From Diphasiastrum complanatum (lineage: Eukaryota > Streptophyta > Lycopodiopsida > Lycopodiales > Lycopodiaceae), in contig MU831859.1 of NCBI GenBank assembly GCA_029204225.1, positions 1-64,000 of the forward strand: a stretch of 64,000 nucleotides of DNA. The letters are read 5' to 3'. Of this stretch, positions 62,885-64,000 are shown one piece after another (position 1 is the first letter of the stretch; each line of letters opens with the position of its first letter). A program made the position numbers and the translations under genes. The notes beneath the pieces were generated by a model. It had not been told where the DNA came from and ran no database searches. It saw only the letters and a list, made by a program, of their open reading frames with translations.

Positions 62885-63942
62885 ATGGCTTCAATCAGCA
62901 ACATATAGAGCATGATCTGTATAGTTCTAGATTCTTCAGGATCTAACTTTCTAGCCTGAAAAGTAAGACATCATTGATACTCAAGGGTGAAGATTTATTC
63001 TGCTGGGTGGATGCACAGAGGAGATGCCTACAACATCAGACAAAGAGCTACATGAGTGGGAGGAGAAAAATGACAAGGCAGTAGCGTTGCTATCATCTTC
63101 CATTGAAGATAGTCTCACACTTGACCTGGCTACACTCTTCAAAGCTAAGGAGATGTGGGATACACTGCTCATGAGATCTCAAACAAAATCAATAAGTCGA
63201 ATAATGATGCTGGAAGATCAACTGACAAATCTACAATGGGATGGGAAAGACCTCACTTCTTTTGTAAGGAAGATGAAAGATCTATTTCTATCACTACATG
63301 ACTCTGGAGCAGAGAATGTAGTGTCAGCTGAGAAGCAGCTCACTTACTTTTTGAGAGCCTTACCAGATCTTTCCAGACCACCAAAATCCTACTCGAAAAA
63401 GATCCTACAATGACCCTCAAAAAGGCAATTGTCGAGATTTGAGAGGAAGTCAAGGACAGAGAACACCTTGATCACAATGATGGTTTTGACCAGGCCCTCT
63501 ACGATGACAAAGAAAATTCAAGAAACATTTTAAGCCTAAGAGGGAGTCAAATCAAAGACAGGATCATGATCAGCAAGCAGAGGGGACCAGCAAAGGCAAC
63601 TAGAAGAGCAAAGGGAGGTTGAAACAACAAGGTGGAGAAAAGAAGACTTGCGTGAGATGTAGAAGAGATGGGCACACAGTTGATACATGATGGCTCAATC
63701 CAAAAATTGAGTGTATATACTATCACAAGAAAGGTCATGCAGCCTTGGATTGTCATCTGAACTCGAGAAATAAATCAGCACAGAACAGACAGGAGAATAG
63801 CAACAGTTCATCCTATGTCAAAGAGCTTGAGAGCTCAAAAATGGGCGTTGAGATATCGAACAAAAATTGTTCGACCACCTACATTTGTAAAGACGTGTGT
63901 GCAGCGTCAACATCTGACACACATGAGGTGATCCTAGATTCA
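62885..63942 (+). pseudogene. Ty1/Copia gag (frame-shifted)
   Basis: From about ATGGCTTCAATCAGCAAC (62885) the gag N-terminus is visible in changing frames (SGSNFLA then a stop where Trp is usual, KVRHH). The main gag frame at 63024-63413 reads NDKAVALLSSSIEDSLTLDL, EMWDTLLMRSQTKSISRIM and LQWDGKDLTSFVRKMKDLF. A first zinc knuckle (CVRCRRDGHTVDT) has lost its last Cys, and a second (YYHKKGHAALDC) its first two. Confidence 0.85.
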
Positions 63943-64000
63943 TGAGCCACCTCACACTTCGTGACATCAAGACGAATTATGTATGATTTTAGAAGTGCCT
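63920..64000 (+). pseudogene. Copia protease start, cut by the window end
   Basis: GVEISNKN is followed by VILDS, a stop, then ATSHFVTSRRIMYDF, the protease active-site region with a TGA where Gly is normally found (DSGATSH pattern). The rest of the element lies beyond 64000. Confidence 0.8.

Overview
The window looks like nuclear DNA from a land plant, most probably a flowering plant. It holds one split protein-coding gene in a landscape of nested, mostly decayed retrotransposons. I see no operons, bacterial genes, organellar genes or CRISPR arrays. Support for a plant: a three-RRM MEI2-like gene with at least 12 exons; Ty1/Copia and Ty3/Gypsy (including chromodomain) elements whose primer-binding sites match the initiator-Met tRNA (TGGTATCAGAGC type); a LINE reverse transcriptase; a CACTA-like terminus; and very long CT/GA microsatellites. 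I cannot name the species.

Layout. 1-3.3 kb: LINE remnant, then a Copia remnant with its LTR (both minus). 3.4-4.2 kb: near-perfect 372-bp tandem duplication. 4.2-9.0 kb: no recognised gene, one TG/GA microsatellite and a CACTA-like end at 7552. 9.1-15.7 kb (minus): the MEI2-like RNA-binding protein gene, reconstructed exon by exon with phase-consistent junctions, 985 residues from the ATG at 15656; an upstream N-terminal exon is likely but unresolved. 15.7-19.1 kb: its 5' intron/leader and probable promoter (CT-rich leader, TATA-like box, two ACGT-core boxes). 19.1-22.8 kb: low-complexity sequence, a small foldback and an LTR relative. 22.8-27.3 kb: a complete chromovirus insertion with two LTRs and a CCCCC target duplication, but deleted internally so that gag runs straight into the end of integrase.

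27.4-37 kb: Copia and Gypsy fragments inserted into one another, including an inverted pair of related LTR pieces. 37-39 kb: a Gypsy-like gag remnant and an LTR/PBS. 39.3-45.4 kb: the youngest element, a full-length 6.1-kb minus-strand Copia whose LTRs differ by only about 2% by eye, disabled by two nonsense codons and two homopolymer frameshifts. 45.4-51.2 kb: a Ty3/Gypsy element with two unusual zinc knuckles, protease, RT, RNase H and integrase, broken by stops. 51.2-53.2 kb: a Copia tail followed by three giant CT/GA tracts. 53.2-61.8 kb: AT-rich or G-rich repeat-derived sequence without a recognised gene. 61.9-64 kb: the start of another Copia element, cut by the window end.

Only the MEI2-like gene is likely to make a functional host protein. 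The element genes are described as remnants. Many of their in-frame stops are the kind produced by C-to-T change, as expected for silenced, methylated copies. I found no convincing undescribed biological system; the most unusual signals are the shared CACACGTGTG palindromes in several LTRs, the CX2CX3HX4C gag knuckles, the inverted CT/GA tracts and the 372-bp tandem duplication.
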